Source of the DNA: Planctomycetota bacterium
Lineage (GTDB): Bacteria; Planctomycetota; UBA1135; GCA-002686595
Length of the DNA: 64,000 bases
Reading direction: 5' to 3'
Assembly (NCBI GenBank): GCA_002686265.1
Contig: NZBA01000012.1
Span: 66,821 to 130,820 of the forward strand
Part shown: positions 9,048 through 16,865 of the stretch, piece by piece
Position numbering within the stretch: position 1 is the first letter of the stretch
Layout: the number at the start of each line of letters is the position of its first letter
Translations under genes and position numbers: made by a program
The notes under the pieces: generated by a model
What the model was told of the DNA's origin: nothing
Seen by the model: the letters and a program-made list of their open reading frames with translations, nothing else
The model's database searches: none

Positions 9048-9359
9048 TCAAGTTCTCTCGGCCTCTCCGCGCCCTCTCAGGCACACGTCGAGAGCGCCCC
9101 CGTGGCTCTGGCGGCTGAAGGACTTGACGCCCACGAGCCGCGCCTGTTCCTCGCGCAGCCAAGCTTCCACCACGCCGCGCAGCACCGCCACGCCGGTGTC
9201 GTTGCCCCAGCCGCGGCCGGTGATCACGACTACCTCGGTCCAGCCTCGGACGCGGGCGGTCTGGAGGGCCCCGAACAGGCGCCGCAGAGCCTGTTCGGGC
9301 CTCAGGCCGTGCAGATCGATCTTCCGGCCCGCCTGGGAGGGGTCACGCTGCTCGTCCAT
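9048..9359 (-). CDS. Smr-domain protein
   Basis: A 103-residue protein consisting almost entirely of a small MutS-related (Smr) domain. It opens with the diagnostic DLHGL (residues 14-18), followed by a helix-strand-helix and VVVITGRGWGN, the equivalent of the family's HGkG loop with Thr in place of His. It ends in ALDVCLRG. Smr domains are nicking or RNA-cleaving endonucleases acting on nucleic acids in the cytosol. Stand-alone short Smr proteins are common in bacteria and mostly uncharacterised. The changed loop residue leaves catalysis uncertain. The gene appears monocistronic. Confidence 0.85.
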   Translation of the reverse strand: MDEQRDPSQAGRKIDLHGLRPEQALRRLFGALQTARVRGWTEVVVITGRGWGNDTGVAVLRGVVEAWLREEQARLVGVKSFSRQSHGGALDVCLRGRGEAERT

Positions 9360-9594
9360 GGGGTGTATCCGACTTCACAATCGATTTACGCAAGTTTGGG
9401 ATCACGCGGCGGACTTGTCTCCGTAGCTTAAGGACGCCTGGGCGAAGGTCGCTCAGGGTTTTTGACAACGGCTCGGCGCGGACCCCGCGGCGCGGGTTTC
9501 CCGGAATGGGACTCCCTGGCGCGGCGCGGCAGCGGCGACCGACACGACCCCCTCGGCCGGCTCATAGCCTCGGCCGGCTACGCAACGGAAGAAC
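9360..9594. other. divergent intergenic region
   Basis: This 235-base stretch separates the Smr gene (minus) from the Cys-rich lipoprotein gene (plus). It should hold both promoters. The AT-richer part at 9365-9430 is the best location. A TTGACA hexamer occurs at 9462-9467 on the plus strand, but no matching -10 element is found at the proper distance. No RNA gene or other coding frame is convincing. Confidence 0.4.
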
Positions 9595-9903
9595 ATGAAG
9601 AAACTGATCCTCGGCTTCGCCCTCGCCGCCACCTGCTTCGCCTGCGCCTCGAACGACTCGACCCAGGTCGAGGACGCGAGCACGGCAGCGGCCCCCGCCA
9701 GCGACTGCTGCGCCGACAGTGCCGACGGCACCGAGTGCTCCGACGTCGACAAGGCCGCTTGTGCCACCACGGGCGAGTGCCCCAAGGCCTCCGCCAGCGA
9801 GTGCGCCGGTAAGGCCAAGAGCGAGTGCTCGTCGGAAGGTGCCTCGGAGTGCTCGAAGAGCAAGCAGACCTGCCCCATCACGGGCAAGGTCATCGGTAGC
9901 TGA
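9595..9903 (+). CDS. small cysteine-rich lipoprotein
   Basis: A 102-residue exported protein starting at the ATG at 9595. A Lys-Lys signal peptide with hydrophobic core ends in a lipobox-like TCFAC near residue 20. The mature chain is mostly Ala, Ser, Glu and Lys with ten cysteines including one CC pair. Several occur as repeated ECxx or SEC units about eight residues apart, and the chain ends CPITGKVIGS. The CPxTGK-like tail resembles the start of small metal-binding motifs seen in planctomycete exported proteins. Metal binding or disulfide cross-linking in the envelope is inference only. A strong terminator follows. Confidence 0.8.
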   Translation: MKKLILGFALAATCFACASNDSTQVEDASTAAAPASDCCADSADGTECSDVDKAACATTGECPKASASECAGKAKSECSSEGASECSKSKQTCPITGKVIGS

Positions 9904-9927
9904 GCGTTACCACCGTCGAATCCAACG

Positions 9928-9957
9928 AGAGCGGGCCCCTGGGGGCCCGCTCTTTTC
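9928..9957 (+). terminator. rho-independent terminator
   Basis: A perfect 11-base-pair GC-rich stem (arms 9928-9938 and 9943-9953, AGAGCGGGCCC and its complement) with the four-base loop CTGG is followed by a T run. It lies 25 bases after the Cys-rich lipoprotein stop. Confidence 0.92.
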
Positions 9958-10010
9958 GTGGCCTCTCGCCTTGCTCGCCGCACACCGCCGCCAGCTTCGT
10001 CCGCGCGCCG

Positions 10011-10463
10011 TTAGCGGTCGTCCCCGTCGTCCTCAATGGCGACCTCGATCAACTCGATCAGGAAGACCAGGGGTGTATCGGGCGGCACCAGTCCGGGCAG
10101 GCCGGCTTCGCCGTAGGCCTCCTCGCTCGGCACGAAGAGCTTGCGCTCGCCGCCCTCGCGCATTCCCGGGATCCCCAGATCCCAGCCCATCAGGGGAGCC
10201 TGGCCAAGGACGAAGGTCACCGGCTGGCCGCGGTCGAGGCTCGCATCGAAGCGCGTCCCGTCCTCCAGCCAAGCGGTGTAGTCCACGGTGATCGTGCGGC
10301 CCTTGCGCGCTGCGCGCCCAGCGCCCTCGACGACGTCCTCGAACTCGACCCCCGAGGGATGGGCGACGCGCCGCCGCTCCACCTTGACCGGCCGCGAGAA
10401 GCTCGAGCACGCCGCGAGGCAGCAGAGCACGCACAGCGAAGCGAGAATCCCGCGGGTACTCAT
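10011..10463 (-). CDS. FKBP-type peptidyl-prolyl cis-trans isomerase, lipoprotein
   Basis: A 150-residue protein with a signal peptide and lipobox (CCLAAC, about residues 14-19), then a single FKBP domain. The domain is marked by [28 protein letters not shown], written here only to indicate the YxxxLxDGxxFDxS core (about residues 61-80), [17 protein letters not shown] with the conserved MxxGxxR region, and [10 protein letters not shown]. The C-terminus ends VFLIELIEV, a typical FKBP last strand. It would catalyse proline isomerisation outside the cytoplasmic membrane. The ATG at 10463 overlaps the upstream pta-like stop by four bases, coupling it to the AtuA/Pta operon. What a folding factor does there is unclear. 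Confidence 0.92.
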   Translation of the reverse strand: MSTRGILASLCVLCCLAACSSFSRPVKVERRRVAHPSGVEFEDVVEGAGRAARKGRTITVDYTAWLEDGTRFDASLDRGQPVTFVLGQAPLMGWDLGIPGMREGGERKLFVPSEEAYGEAGLPGLVPPDTPLVFLIELIEVAIEDDGDDR

Positions 10464-11413
10464 GCCGAGAGCACCGCCGCGATGCACGCCGTGTCCACGA
10501 TCTCCTCCGCCGTGCAACCGCGCGAGAGGTCCATGTAGGGTCGGTCGAGCCCTTGGACGAGCGGGCCTAGGGCCTTCGCTCCGGCCAGGCGTTGGGTGAG
10601 CTTGTAGGCGATGTTGCCCGAGTCCAGGTCGGGAAAGACCAACACGTTGGCGCGCCCGCCGAGGGGGGAGCGCGGGGCCTTGGAGGCGGCGATCTCGGGC
10701 ACCAGGGCCGCATCCACCTGCAGCTCGCCGTCGGAGCACAACTCCGGCACGCGGCGCGCCAGCTCTTCCGCCGCCACGCGGACCTTGTCGACCCGCGGGT
10801 GCTCGGCCGAGCCCTTGGTCGAGAAGGAGAGCAGGGCCACCCGCGGAGCCTGGCCCGCCAGGCGGCGATGGCTCTCGGCGGAGGCGAGGGCGATGTCCAC
10901 GAGCTGCTCGGCGCTGGGCTCGGGCACGACGCCGCAATCGGCGAAGGTCAATGCCGAGTCTCCGAGCAGCATCAGGAAGCAGGAGGAGACTGTCTCGATT
11001 CCTCTCGCCGTGCCCACCACTTGGATGCCGGCGCGCAGGACGCTCGCCGTCGGGCTGGCGCTCCCCGCCACGGCTCCCTGACAGTCGCCGCTGCGCAGGA
11101 GGAAGGCGCCGAACACGAGCGGGTCGAGCACGCGCTCGCGCGCCTCGTCCTCGGTCGCGCCCCGATCGCGGCGCAGGTCGAGGTACTCGCCCACGAAGCT
11201 CTCGAAGCGCGGGTCGCTCTTGGGACGCAGGACCTCGACGCCCGCCGCGGCCGCCGCCCCCGTTCCGTCGTCGATCAGGACCGGCTCGCACAGCCCCTCG
11301 GCCGCGAGCATGGCCGCCGCCTGACGCACTCGGGCGTCGGAGGCCTCGGGCAGGACCACGCGGCGCCCCAGTCGCCGGGCCTTCTCGCGTGTCTCGAGGG
11401 CGAGGTCCATCAC
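10460..11413 (-). CDS. phosphate acetyl/butyryl-transferase family enzyme
   Basis: A 317-residue enzyme of the PTA_PTB family, which interconverts acyl-CoA and acyl phosphate. Recognisable elements are the N-terminal [15 protein letters not shown], the central [18 protein letters not shown] stretch, the [20 protein letters not shown] segment, SFSTKGSA, and the terminal [13 protein letters not shown] loop near residue 260. Length matches single-domain Pta/EutD enzymes (about 320-340). The first codon is GTG at 11413 or ATG at 11410; the latter overlaps the upstream TGA by one base. Its position inside an AtuA-type operon suggests an acyl-CoA from that pathway as substrate, so butyryl or longer acyl groups are possible. 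No ackA-like kinase is nearby. Confidence 0.88.
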   Translation of the reverse strand: MMDLALETREKARRLGRRVVLPEASDARVRQAAAMLAAEGLCEPVLIDDGTGAAAAAGVEVLRPKSDPRFESFVGEYLDLRRDRGATEDEARERVLDPLVFGAFLLRSGDCQGAVAGSASPTASVLRAGIQVVGTARGIETVSSCFLMLLGDSALTFADCGVVPEPSAEQLVDIALASAESHRRLAGQAPRVALLSFSTKGSAEHPRVDKVRVAAEELARRVPELCSDGELQVDAALVPEIAASKAPRSPLGGRANVLVFPDLDSGNIAYKLTQRLAGAKALGPLVQGLDRPYMDLSRGCTAEEIVDTACIAAVLSA

Positions 11414-11763
11414 CGCCTGGGTTCGGGAGTGGCTTGCAGCACCGACTCGGGGACTTCCAGCTCCATGCGCAGCACGGCGAGCCCGTGGGTCTTCCCCTGG
11501 GCGTCGGTCAGGAGGGACTCCGAGCCCCCGCCTCCCAGGCTGTCGGCGAGCAGGAAGTTGAGCACGCGCATGTTGTCCGCAGTGTAGCGGGTCACCGCGC
11601 CGACATTGATGGCGCTCATGTGCTCGCGCACCCTCTCTTCCGTCAGGGTTTCCTTCAGGAAGGCGTAGGCCGCATCCGAGCGTGCGAGGATACCGACGTT
11701 CGATCCGCGCCCCTTGTCTCCGGAGCGGGCGGAAGCGATGCGTGAGAGGGAAACCGTGGTCAT
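11410..11763 (-). CDS. AtuC-like small subunit (AtuA-like ferredoxin-fold domain)
   Basis: A 117-residue protein matching the C-terminal domain normally fused to, or paired with, AtuA. The signature is [18 protein letters not shown] at residues 11-28, followed by [13 protein letters not shown] and [15 protein letters not shown]. The family was first named from acyclic terpene (citronellol/geranyl) utilisation in pseudomonads; its biochemical role is still poorly defined. It sits between the AtuA-like gene, 16 bases upstream, and the phosphate acyltransferase gene, with which it overlaps. The order implies that the two Atu-type proteins form a complex. Confidence 0.88.
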   Translation of the reverse strand: MTTVSLSRIASARSGDKGRGSNVGILARSDAAYAFLKETLTEERVREHMSAINVGAVTRYTADNMRVLNFLLADSLGGGGSESLLTDAQGKTHGLAVLRMELEVPESVLQATPEPRR

Positions 11764-11779
11764 GGCCGTCGTGGAGCAG

Positions 11780-13174
11780 TCAGGTGCCGGGCGCGTCGAA
11801 GATCTCGACCCGCGTCTCGATCCGATCCTTGTTCACCAGGGCGGGCCAGAAGCCGATGATCTCGGTCGCCTTGGGTCGGCCGCCCGCGAACCCGGTCACG
11901 CCGGGAGGACCGCTGGTCACCAGGGGCACCAGCTCCGGGCCGAAGCGGTTCACCTTGGCGCGGTCGGGGCCCTTGACGCCCATGCGCAACACGACCTCCG
12001 AAGGGTCGGCCCGCTCCGCCGCGGCGATCCCGGCGTGGCAGGTGTTGGCGCCGACGATCTCGACCATGCGCTCGTCGGGCCCGAACTCCACCCCGTCGAG
12101 GCGCAGGCGATCCCAGACGATCTCGGCGCACAGGCGCGCCTTCTCGCCGGCGTCGGGTCCGGCGATCGTGAGCTGGCCGGTGGCCTTCCAGCCGTCGGAG
12201 TAGGCCATCGAGACCTTGTAGGTCGGCGTCGGCGGAGCGCCCGTCACGCCGCTCACCTTCACTCGGTCCGCGCCCTCCTGCTCGAGGCTGAAGCTCGTGA
12301 AGGCGGCGATCACGTCGGGCGTCACGTAGTTGGCCGGGTCGCCCATCTCGTAGGCCAACTGGTGGGTGACCGTATCGACGTCGACGCGGCCGCCGGTGCC
12401 CTCGTGCTTGGTGACCGCGAAGTCTCCGTCGGCGCCGGCGTCGATGATCGGGTAGCCGATTCGTGCCAGGTCGTCGATCGAGCGCCAATCGGTGTAGTTC
12501 CCGCCCGTGCACTGCGCCCCACACTCGACGATGTGACCGGCGACGGTGCCCGCGGCCAGGAGGTCGAAGTCGCCCGTGCTCCAGCCAAATTCGTGGATCA
12601 TGGGCCCGAGCACGAGCCCGGGGTCCGTGCCTCGCCCGGTGATGACGATGCGTGCGCCCTGGTCGAGGGCCTCGGCGATCGGGAAGGCGCCCAGGTAGAC
12701 GTTCGCGCTGGTGACGCGGTCGCGCACCTCGGAGAAGGGGCGGCCCGTGTCCATGTTGACGAAGGCCTCGCCGGCGTCGGTCAGCTCGTCTAGTTGTCCG
12801 AGGATGTCGTCCCCCTCGACCACGGCGATGCGCACGCCCCCCAGACCGTGGTGGGCGACAACCTCCAAGAGGGCGTCCTTGCAGGCGTGGGGATTGACAC
12901 CGCCTGCGTTGGCGACTACCCGCACGTCGCGCTCCATGAGCGTCGGGAGGATGCGGTCGATGAGCGTCACGAAGTCGGTCGCGTAGCCCTTGGATGGGTC
13001 GCGCGAGCGCAGCTTCTGCATGATGCTCATCGTGACCTCGGCCAGGTAGTCGAGGGTCAGGTAGTCCAGCGGCCCTTCTTCGACCAAGCGCACCGGCCCC
13101 AGGATCGAGTCGCCCCAGAACCCCTGTCCGTTGGCGATCAGCACCTTGCGTCGCTCATCGTTGGTGGGGACCAT
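11780..13174 (-). CDS. AtuA-like protein (DUF1446)
   Basis: A 464-residue protein of the acyclic terpene utilisation AtuA/DUF1446 family. The N-terminus VLIANGQGFWGDS (about residues 12-24), the ANAGGVNPHACKDAL segment near 80, and the central VITGRGTDPGLVLGP and GGNYTDWRS motifs are characteristic. In P. citronellolis, AtuA belongs to the geranyl-CoA pathway; homologues in other bacteria are of unknown activity, possibly CoA-ester hydration or lyase steps. The ATG at 13174 is preferred to the GTG two codons earlier. The C-terminal domain found in longer AtuA proteins is encoded separately just downstream. No carboxylase subunits are present here. Confidence 0.9.
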   Translation of the reverse strand: MVPTNDERRKVLIANGQGFWGDSILGPVRLVEEGPLDYLTLDYLAEVTMSIMQKLRSRDPSKGYATDFVTLIDRILPTLMERDVRVVANAGGVNPHACKDALLEVVAHHGLGGVRIAVVEGDDILGQLDELTDAGEAFVNMDTGRPFSEVRDRVTSANVYLGAFPIAEALDQGARIVITGRGTDPGLVLGPMIHEFGWSTGDFDLLAAGTVAGHIVECGAQCTGGNYTDWRSIDDLARIGYPIIDAGADGDFAVTKHEGTGGRVDVDTVTHQLAYEMGDPANYVTPDVIAAFTSFSLEQEGADRVKVSGVTGAPPTPTYKVSMAYSDGWKATGQLTIAGPDAGEKARLCAEIVWDRLRLDGVEFGPDERMVEIVGANTCHAGIAAAERADPSEVVLRMGVKGPDRAKVNRFGPELVPLVTSGPPGVTGFAGGRPKATEIIGFWPALVNKDRIETRVEIFDAPGT

Positions 13175-13205
13175 GCGCACAGTCTATGGGCCGGCGCGCG
13201 GGCCG

Positions 13206-15455
13206 TCACTCCCGGTAGGCCTGTCCATTCCGGTAGGCGCGAAGGCGCGCCTCCACCTGCGCGACGACGGCCGCCGAGAGCTGGCCGCGCGCGAGGGCGA
13301 GGGCCTCCTCGGCCGTCACCACGGCCGCTGCGAAGTCGCCGGCGGCGGCCAGGGCGGCGGCGTGGATGTCCGCGAAACGCGGGTTGGCCGGCGCGCTCTC
13401 CCGGGCGGTCCGGGCGAGGACCACGGCCTCGGCGGGCGATTGCGCCTCGGTGTGCGTGCGCGTGGCCAGGAGCCAAGCCAAGGCGGCGGCCAGGTCGGGG
13501 TCGTCGGGGAGCGCCTCGTGGGCGGCGCGCCGGGCGCGCAGGGCCTCCTCGCGCCGGCCGCCGCTCTCCAGGATCAGCGCCAGGCCCACGTGGGCCTGCT
13601 TGCAGGCGGGATCGAGGCGCAGAGCGGTGCGCAGCTCGGCGAGGGCGCTCTCCGCGCGCCCGCTCTGGGCCAGCACTCCGGCCAGGTTGCAGTGGGCGTT
13701 GGGGGAGTCGGGCTCGAGCTTGGCGAAGCGCCGCAGGGAGGCGATGGCGGCGTCGGTTTCGCCCCGACCCGCGCGCAGCAGGCCCAGGCGACTGTGGGCC
13801 TGGCCGTGGTTCGGATCGAGCCGCACACAGCGCTCGTACGCCGCGATCGCCTCCTCCACGAGCCCTTGCCCGCGCAGGGCGTCGCCCAAGCCCAGGATGC
13901 AGGGCGGGAGGTCGGGGTTGCGGGCCAGGCTCTCCTCGAAGGCCTCCGCCGCGCCGGCGAACTTCCCGAGCTTGAGGCGTGCGCTGCCCAGAACGGTCCA
14001 GATGCGCGCCGACTCGGGGCTTCGGGCGATCAGGGGTTCGATCAGCTCGAGGGCCTCCCCGTGGCGCCCTTCCTTCAGCAAGTCGGCGGCGTACTTGGTC
14101 TGGTAGTACACGTCGTAGGCGTCTCGCGGGTCGCGCAGGTCCTCGAGCGCGGCGCCTTCGGGGAGCTCGAAATCGCTCTCGAGGTAGCCGAGCATCGCGA
14201 GCTCGCGCGCCTCGTCGGTCCCATCGGAAGTCTCGGTCACTTGCCGCCGTGGCGTCGTCTCGCGGAACTCCTCCAGGGCGGCCCGCAGCCGCTCCGCGAT
14301 TCCCGGTCGCTCGTCGATGAGGTTCACGGTCTCCCCGGGGTCGTTCTCCAGGTGGAACAGCTCTCGCGTGGGAGCCTCGGTGTACTTCCAGGGGAACTCG
14401 ATCCAGCCGCGCAGGGGCGCCCAGCCCATGGTGCGCATGCCGTACTCGCTCTCGAAGTAGGCCGCTCCGCCTCCGTCGTCCTGTCCGGCGAGCAAGGGCG
14501 AGAGGTCGCGGCCCTCGAGCTCGGCCGGCGCGGCGATGTCGAGCTGGGCCAGCACGGTCGGCATGACATCGACCAGACCCACGGTGGCCCGCGGCCGATG
14601 GCCGGCGGAGACCGCGCCGGGACGCGAGAGCACCAGGGGCACGCGCAGGGTCGTGTCGTAGACGAACAGACCGTGGGTCGCCTCGCCGTGCTCGCCCAGA
14701 CCCTCGCCGTGGTCCCCGCCGAGGACCACGAGCGTGCTCTCGCGCAGCCCGCTCTCGTCGAGCCAGTCGATGAGCCGGGCGACCTGCGTGTCGACGAACG
14801 CGATCTCGCCGTCGTAGGGGTGGTCGCCGATGTCCTCGAAGCCCTCGCGGGGCGTGTAGGGATCGTGGGCGTCGAAGAAGTGCACCCAGGCGAAGAAAGG
14901 CCCGTCCGTGCCCCCGTTCAGCCACGCCAGAGCGTCGTCGCACACGAGGTCACCGGAGCGAGCCAAGCGCACGGGAGCTTCGGGATCATCCCCGGCAAGA
15001 GGGCCGATGTCGGAGTAGTGATCGAAGCCGCGAGCGAGGCCGCAGTGGTCATTGAGCACGCGGGCGGCGATGAAGGCGCCCGTGCGGTAGCCGCGCGCCG
15101 AGAGCACGTCCGCCAGGGTCGGCACCTCGTCGGAGACCGCCACGCGCCCGGAGTAGTTCACGTGTACGCCGTGCCCCGGCGGGTGGTTGCCCGTCATCAG
15201 CGTCGAGTGCGATGGCAGGGTGAAGGGCGTGGGCGCGAAGGCGTTCAGGAAGCACGTTCCCGAAGCCGCCAGCTCGTCGATGCGCGGCGTGACCGCCGGC
15301 TCGTAGCCGTAGCACCCCAGCCGATCGCCGCGCGTCGTGTCGAGGGTGATGATCAGCAGGTTCGGCGCATCGCGCGCCGGCCCGCCGTCTGTGCACGCGC
15401 CGCCGATCGCAGCCGCCCCTGCCAGGGCGGCCCACACCAGGGTTTGGCGACTCAT
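13206..15455 (-). CDS. sulfatase/alkaline-phosphatase-superfamily lipoprotein with TPR tail
   Basis: A 749-residue exported protein. A signal peptide ends in a lipobox-like GGAC (residues 18-21). A sulfatase-fold domain (about 30-430) starts LLIITLDTTRGDRLGCYG with metal-binding Asp, and later has VLGGDHGEGLGEHGE. At least six TPR units follow (about 440-690), for example AIAAYERCVRLDPNHGQAH. The position that should carry the formylglycine Cys reads TLPSHSTLMTG, with Thr instead of Cys/Ser and His instead of Arg. This pattern is frequent in TPR-bearing planctomycete homologues and argues for a phosphatase- or phosphotransferase-like reaction, not sulfate-ester hydrolysis. It is 62 bases downstream of the DUF1501 gene. 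Confidence 0.9.
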   Translation of the reverse strand: MSRQTLVWAALAGAAAIGGACTDGGPARDAPNLLIITLDTTRGDRLGCYGYEPAVTPRIDELAASGTCFLNAFAPTPFTLPSHSTLMTGNHPPGHGVHVNYSGRVAVSDEVPTLADVLSARGYRTGAFIAARVLNDHCGLARGFDHYSDIGPLAGDDPEAPVRLARSGDLVCDDALAWLNGGTDGPFFAWVHFFDAHDPYTPREGFEDIGDHPYDGEIAFVDTQVARLIDWLDESGLRESTLVVLGGDHGEGLGEHGEATHGLFVYDTTLRVPLVLSRPGAVSAGHRPRATVGLVDVMPTVLAQLDIAAPAELEGRDLSPLLAGQDDGGGAAYFESEYGMRTMGWAPLRGWIEFPWKYTEAPTRELFHLENDPGETVNLIDERPGIAERLRAALEEFRETTPRRQVTETSDGTDEARELAMLGYLESDFELPEGAALEDLRDPRDAYDVYYQTKYAADLLKEGRHGEALELIEPLIARSPESARIWTVLGSARLKLGKFAGAAEAFEESLARNPDLPPCILGLGDALRGQGLVEEAIAAYERCVRLDPNHGQAHSRLGLLRAGRGETDAAIASLRRFAKLEPDSPNAHCNLAGVLAQSGRAESALAELRTALRLDPACKQAHVGLALILESGGRREEALRARRAAHEALPDDPDLAAALAWLLATRTHTEAQSPAEAVVLARTARESAPANPRFADIHAAALAAAGDFAAAVVTAEEALALARGQLSAAVVAQVEARLRAYRNGQAYRE

Positions 15456-15517
15456 GCGAGGGACTATAGCGGTTCGCGCGTCGCCGTCGACGCGCGAACC
15501 ATGCTGGGCGGGAGCTC

Positions 15518-16852
15518 CTACAGGAAGCCGAGCTCGGTTTCGATCTCGAGCGGCTCTGGGAAGATCGTGCCCAGTCCCTGGGAGCCAACCCCGAAGTGAT
15601 CCCGGACGATCTCCTTGTAGATCGAGCGGAAGTCGAGGGCGTAGGTGAGGCTCTCGGTGGCGGTCAGATCCGTGTCGTTGAGCGCCTCGCCATAGACGCC
15701 GCCGACGACCGAGCCGCCGAGGGCCAGCATCGTGTTGGCCGCGCCGTGGTCGGTCCCGAAGGAACCGTTCTCGAAGCTGCGCCGGCCGAACTCGGTGACG
15801 ACGAGCACGATCGTGTCGTTCCAGGCGCCCATCTCCATCAGGTCCTCGGAGAAGGCCCCCAGGGCACCGTCGAGGAGCCCGAGCAGCTCGGCGTGCAGCG
15901 GCCCTTGCGCCGCATGCGTGTCGAAGCGGCCCTTCGCGATGCAGAAGACGTTGGTTTCGAAGCCCCCCTGGATCAGCTTGGCGATCGTCTGCAGCTGCGT
16001 CGCGATGGCGTTGTTCTCGGGATAGGCGACGGTGCTCGCGTAGGTGGCCTCGGCATCGCCGATCGAATCCACCAGGTCGTTGCTGACCGCCTGCATGTCA
16101 CGCACCGAATCAGCCAAGGCGGACGACCCCTGGAACTGGTCCAAGATGGCCTTGACCGTGGCCTTGCGGTGCGGATCGTTCGTGTTGCCGTGGGGCCAGT
16201 CGACGCCGTACTCGAAACTCGACAGGGAGGAGCCGATGCTGAGCAGAGGCGAGCTGCTGCCGCGGAAGTCCTCGGGATGTCCCATCCCGACGGCGATCGC
16301 CGAAGTCGGCGAGGGGCCGATCGTGTCGGTCAAGCGCGCGAGCCAACCGCTCGTGTCAACCCCCGTTCCCGTGCTGATGTCCCGCCGGGCGCGGCTGTAG
16401 ATCGACTCGCTCTCGAAGTGGCTCTCGTTCGAGCCCGGATAGCCGACCTTTTGGAATACGGCCAAGTCGCCGCTTGTGAAGGCGGCCTGCAAGGCGGCGA
16501 GTTGCGGATTCATGCGGTACTGCAAGCTCGCCCCGGGGCCGGTGTTCATCGAGAGCGTCTGGCCGCTCGTGAGGGCGAGAGTCGGACGTTGGTCGTGGTA
16601 GCTCTGCAGGTCGACGGGAACGATGGTGTTCAGGCCGTCGTTGCCGCCCTTGAGATTCACGATCACCAGGCGCGGGCCGACCCACGGCAGTGGCTTGGGC
16701 CGAGTCGTGGCGGCGCGTGCCAAGGGGGCGAGCGACGCCGCTCCGACGGCTCCGAAGACGCCGGCGCCCAGGCGAAGGACTCCGCGGCGAGAGAGGCCCG
16801 CCAGCTTGCTGACACCTTGCTGTTCGTCTCGGTCAGGTCTTGTGTTCGTCAT
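15518..16852 (-). CDS. DUF1501 domain protein, Tat-exported
   Basis: A 444-residue protein of the DUF1501 family, distantly related to the alkaline-phosphatase/sulfatase fold and abundant in Planctomycetota. The N-terminus carries a twin-arginine signal (SRRGVLRLGAGVF, about residues 22-34) ending in ARA. The mature start LVIVNLKGGNDGLNTIVP is diagnostic. Later come VVTEFGRRSFENGSFGTDHG (about residues 350-370), containing the family's conserved Asp-His metal-type motif, and GGSVVGGVYGE. The start is supported by AGGAG seven bases upstream. It is 13 bases downstream of the DUF1800 gene; the two families are nearly always neighbours and probably act together at the cell surface. Function is unknown. 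Confidence 0.93.
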   Translation of the reverse strand: MTNTRPDRDEQQGVSKLAGLSRRGVLRLGAGVFGAVGAASLAPLARAATTRPKPLPWVGPRLVIVNLKGGNDGLNTIVPVDLQSYHDQRPTLALTSGQTLSMNTGPGASLQYRMNPQLAALQAAFTSGDLAVFQKVGYPGSNESHFESESIYSRARRDISTGTGVDTSGWLARLTDTIGPSPTSAIAVGMGHPEDFRGSSSPLLSIGSSLSSFEYGVDWPHGNTNDPHRKATVKAILDQFQGSSALADSVRDMQAVSNDLVDSIGDAEATYASTVAYPENNAIATQLQTIAKLIQGGFETNVFCIAKGRFDTHAAQGPLHAELLGLLDGALGAFSEDLMEMGAWNDTIVLVVTEFGRRSFENGSFGTDHGAANTMLALGGSVVGGVYGEALNDTDLTATESLTYALDFRSIYKEIVRDHFGVGSQGLGTIFPEPLEIETELGFL

Positions 16853-16865
16853 GGTGTGTCTCCTG

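Noticed and set aside
9462..9467. A TTGACA hexamer upstream of the Cys-rich lipoprotein gene
   Set aside because: No matching -10 element at 16-18 bases; a chance hexamer is possible.
9453..9983. A 176-codon minus-strand frame opposite the Cys-rich lipoprotein
   Set aside because: It covers a terminator and is antisense to a gene with a signal peptide and ribosome-binding context.
13131..15599. An 822-codon open frame on the plus strand opposite the sulfatase-TPR gene
   Set aside because: It mirrors the high-GC codon positions of a clearly recognisable minus-strand gene, and its own product has no family features.
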